Shown in pieces: positions 4,342-5,520 of a stretch of 5,520 nt of DNA. Position numbers and translations under genes: made by a program. The notes under the pieces are model-generated. The model did not search any database and was not told where the DNA came from. It worked only from the letters and a program-made list of their open reading frames with translations. Origin of the DNA: Promethearchaeota archaeon (lineage in GTDB: Archaea; Asgardarchaeota; Lokiarchaeia; Sigyniarchaeales; SOKP01). The number at the start of each line of letters is the position of its first letter. The first letter of the stretch is position 1. The stretch covers positions 1 to 5,520 of the forward strand of contig JAEORV010000140.1 of NCBI GenBank assembly GCA_016840695.1, written 5' to 3'.

Positions 4342-5520
4342 TTAAATTTTCAAAGAACGAGCTAACACTTGTTTGAAGTTTTCTACATCGTTAACCAGCT
4401 TATCTGCGTCTGCTTCACTAATGTTGTCATCTTTATCGTATTTGTTCAATCCCGTTAGCCAAAATTCGATCCTTCCTAGGACTGGATCTTTATCTCCCAG
4501 CATTTTTCTCAATCGAACAAAGGTATCGTGTAATTTTGTTCGAATATTCTGTGCTTTCCATCGCAACATACAGTAATCGCTGATTTCGGCGAGATTTTGG
4601 GTTATCGCCATTACATCAATAGTTTTCTCTCTCTCGTCAGATCGAATCTTTCTGATGATATTGATTTGTTCAAATAAGAGTTCTATTACTTTTGCTAAAA
4701 ATCCCGTTAATTGACCCGGATTAGCACACCAAACTCTTACTTCTAGGGATTGGCTATTTTCTGAAACATATACTCTTGTTATTATTCGCCCTCCTGTAAC
4801 CTTAGCTTCCGAGCAAAACCAAGCTTCTGCTTCGTACGATTCAGAAACTTCCCCCCCTTCATGACTTGTAACCATTGAGGTTTCGAAATTTTTAAGCGAA
4901 CGAATTGCAGCTCTAAAGGCAAGCCGTGGATCTAAATCTGCAATCAAAAACGCACGAGCATCATTTGGCAAGGTTTGAATTGAAAGCTGACAGTCTTCGA
5001 TAGTCGAGAGAGACGTGCATACAAGAGGACATTTGATTTGTACTTCTTTTTTTTTCACGATAATCGTATTCGAATTTCCTCGAGCATTTTTGTAGATAAC
5101 AGTTCCTCCTATATCAGAAATTCCACACTCGTTAGGTTCTAAATAGAAATCAACACCTCGCGAGTTTCCTGGTTCAATAACAGGTATGTTAATCAAGGGT
5201 TCTTTCACTTTATAACTCGTTGGAATGTCCAGTATGACTTTAACGCTATGAATGGCCATTTTACCGTTGTTACGTACTACTACTTTAAAATGCAATTGTC
5301 CTCCTACAAAATCATATTCACGCAGGACTTCAATTTTTTCTTTCGTGTCAGTAACAGATATTATTTGAGGATCTGGACTGGATATAGCTGTTGGATCCAT
5401 TTGAGATGCAGGGACGGCGTAAGCAACAAAAAGCTTTTTATGCATGTCGATATAACCGTCAATTTCGCCTTTGCCTATTAGTTTAGCGAGCAATTCTTCA
5501 ATGCTTGATTCAGTGACTCC
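4342..5520 (-). CDS. Winged-helix, Ig-like and appendage-platform-like protein, N-terminus beyond window
   Basis: The frame is open from the window edge to TAA at 4342, giving 392 visible residues; the true start lies outside. Residues about 3-33, ESSIEELLAKLIGKGEIDGY, look like the last helices and wing of a PCI/winged-helix domain. Residues about 61-160 form a beta-sandwich: FKVVVRNNGKMAIHSVKVIL (78-97), IPVIEPGNSRGVDFYLEP (112-129) and DIGGTVIYKN (136-145). Residues about 174-286 read as helix-strand-strand-strand-helix: RLAFRAAIRSLKNFETSM (199-216), EAEAWFCSEAKVTGGRIITR (230-249), LEVRVWCANPGQLTGFLAKV (259-278). Sandwich followed by platform is the order in the appendages of AP-2 and gamma-COP. 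Residues 290-392 are helical and charged. There is no signal peptide or membrane segment in the visible part. The fold assignment rests on pattern alone; a cytosolic adaptor role is inferred. The next gene on this strand is 101 bp away. Confidence 0.8.
   Translation of the reverse strand, partial: GVTESSIEELLAKLIGKGEIDGYIDMHKKLFVAYAVPASQMDPTAISSPDPQIISVTDTKEKIEVLREYDFVGGQLHFKVVVRNNGKMAIHSVKVILDIPTSYKVKEPLINIPVIEPGNSRGVDFYLEPNECGISDIGGTVIYKNARGNSNTIIVKKKEVQIKCPLVCTSLSTIEDCQLSIQTLPNDARAFLIADLDPRLAFRAAIRSLKNFETSMVTSHEGGEVSESYEAEAWFCSEAKVTGGRIITRVYVSENSQSLEVRVWCANPGQLTGFLAKVIELLFEQINIIRKIRSDEREKTIDVMAITQNLAEISDYCMLRWKAQNIRTKLHDTFVRLRKMLGDKDPVLGRIEFWLTGLNKYDKDDNISEADADKLVNDVENFKQVLARSLKI

Noticed and set aside
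4373..4576. Plus-strand ORFs within the rightmost gene (also 5248-5481)
   Set aside because: Shadows of the minus-strand appendage-like gene, low in recognisable structure.
5491..5493. TTG as the start of the rightmost gene
   Set aside because: The frame continues upstream to the window edge with GVTESSIEE, which completes the winged-helix pattern, so this codon is an internal leucine.

Overview
The window looks archaeal. Signs of this are AT-rich DNA, a tRNA gene without an encoded CCA end sitting 26 nt below a TATA-like box and followed by a T7 tract, GGTG-type ribosome binding sites, a probable F420-type split-barrel protein and a NikR-like ribbon-helix-helix protein. Two proteins have a eukaryote-like flavour: a Par14/Pin1-like parvulin with a lysine-rich N-terminal tail, and a protein whose layout resembles the appendage of vesicle-coat adaptors. 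Together they make an Asgard archaeon the best guess. That placement is inference; no rRNA or other phylogenetic marker is present.

Layout, left to right. (1) Positions 1-858, minus strand: a DUF457/YdjM-like multipass membrane protein with predicted metal ligands, cut off at its C-terminus by the window edge. (2) 956-1372, minus: a small PPOX-class, probably F420-binding, flavoenzyme-like protein. (3) 1373-1871: a 499-bp gene-free divergent intergenic region. It holds a roughly 200-bp segment bounded by long inverted repeats (1402-1424 and 1577-1605). Inside are a GC-rich patch ending in ten T (candidate small RNA) and two copies of TCACGGGGTTTT. The patch has a 13-nt stretch exactly complementary to the tRNA gene of this window. 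Further right come shorter inverted repeats and a 16-codon upstream ORF. (4) 1872-3224, plus: a 450-aa protein with a TPR-like helical N-terminal half and an unrecognised globular C-terminal domain. (5) 3296-3368, plus: tRNA-Gln(CUG) with an unusual C at position 33. (6) 3384-3743, minus: parvulin-type peptidyl-prolyl isomerase. (7) 3818-4240, minus: NikR-like RHH protein with an incomplete metal site and an 18-bp palindrome in its promoter region. (8) 4342-5520, minus: the appendage-like protein, with its N-terminus beyond the window.

The genes do not form one obvious pathway. The three right-hand minus-strand genes are separated by 101 and 74 bp, and the two downstream ones each have an apparent ribosome binding site and TATA-like sequence, so they are probably separate transcripts. 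The most unusual items are the appendage-like protein, the inverted-repeat-bounded intergenic element with its candidate RNA, the 450-aa protein with its orphan domain, and the C33 tRNA.
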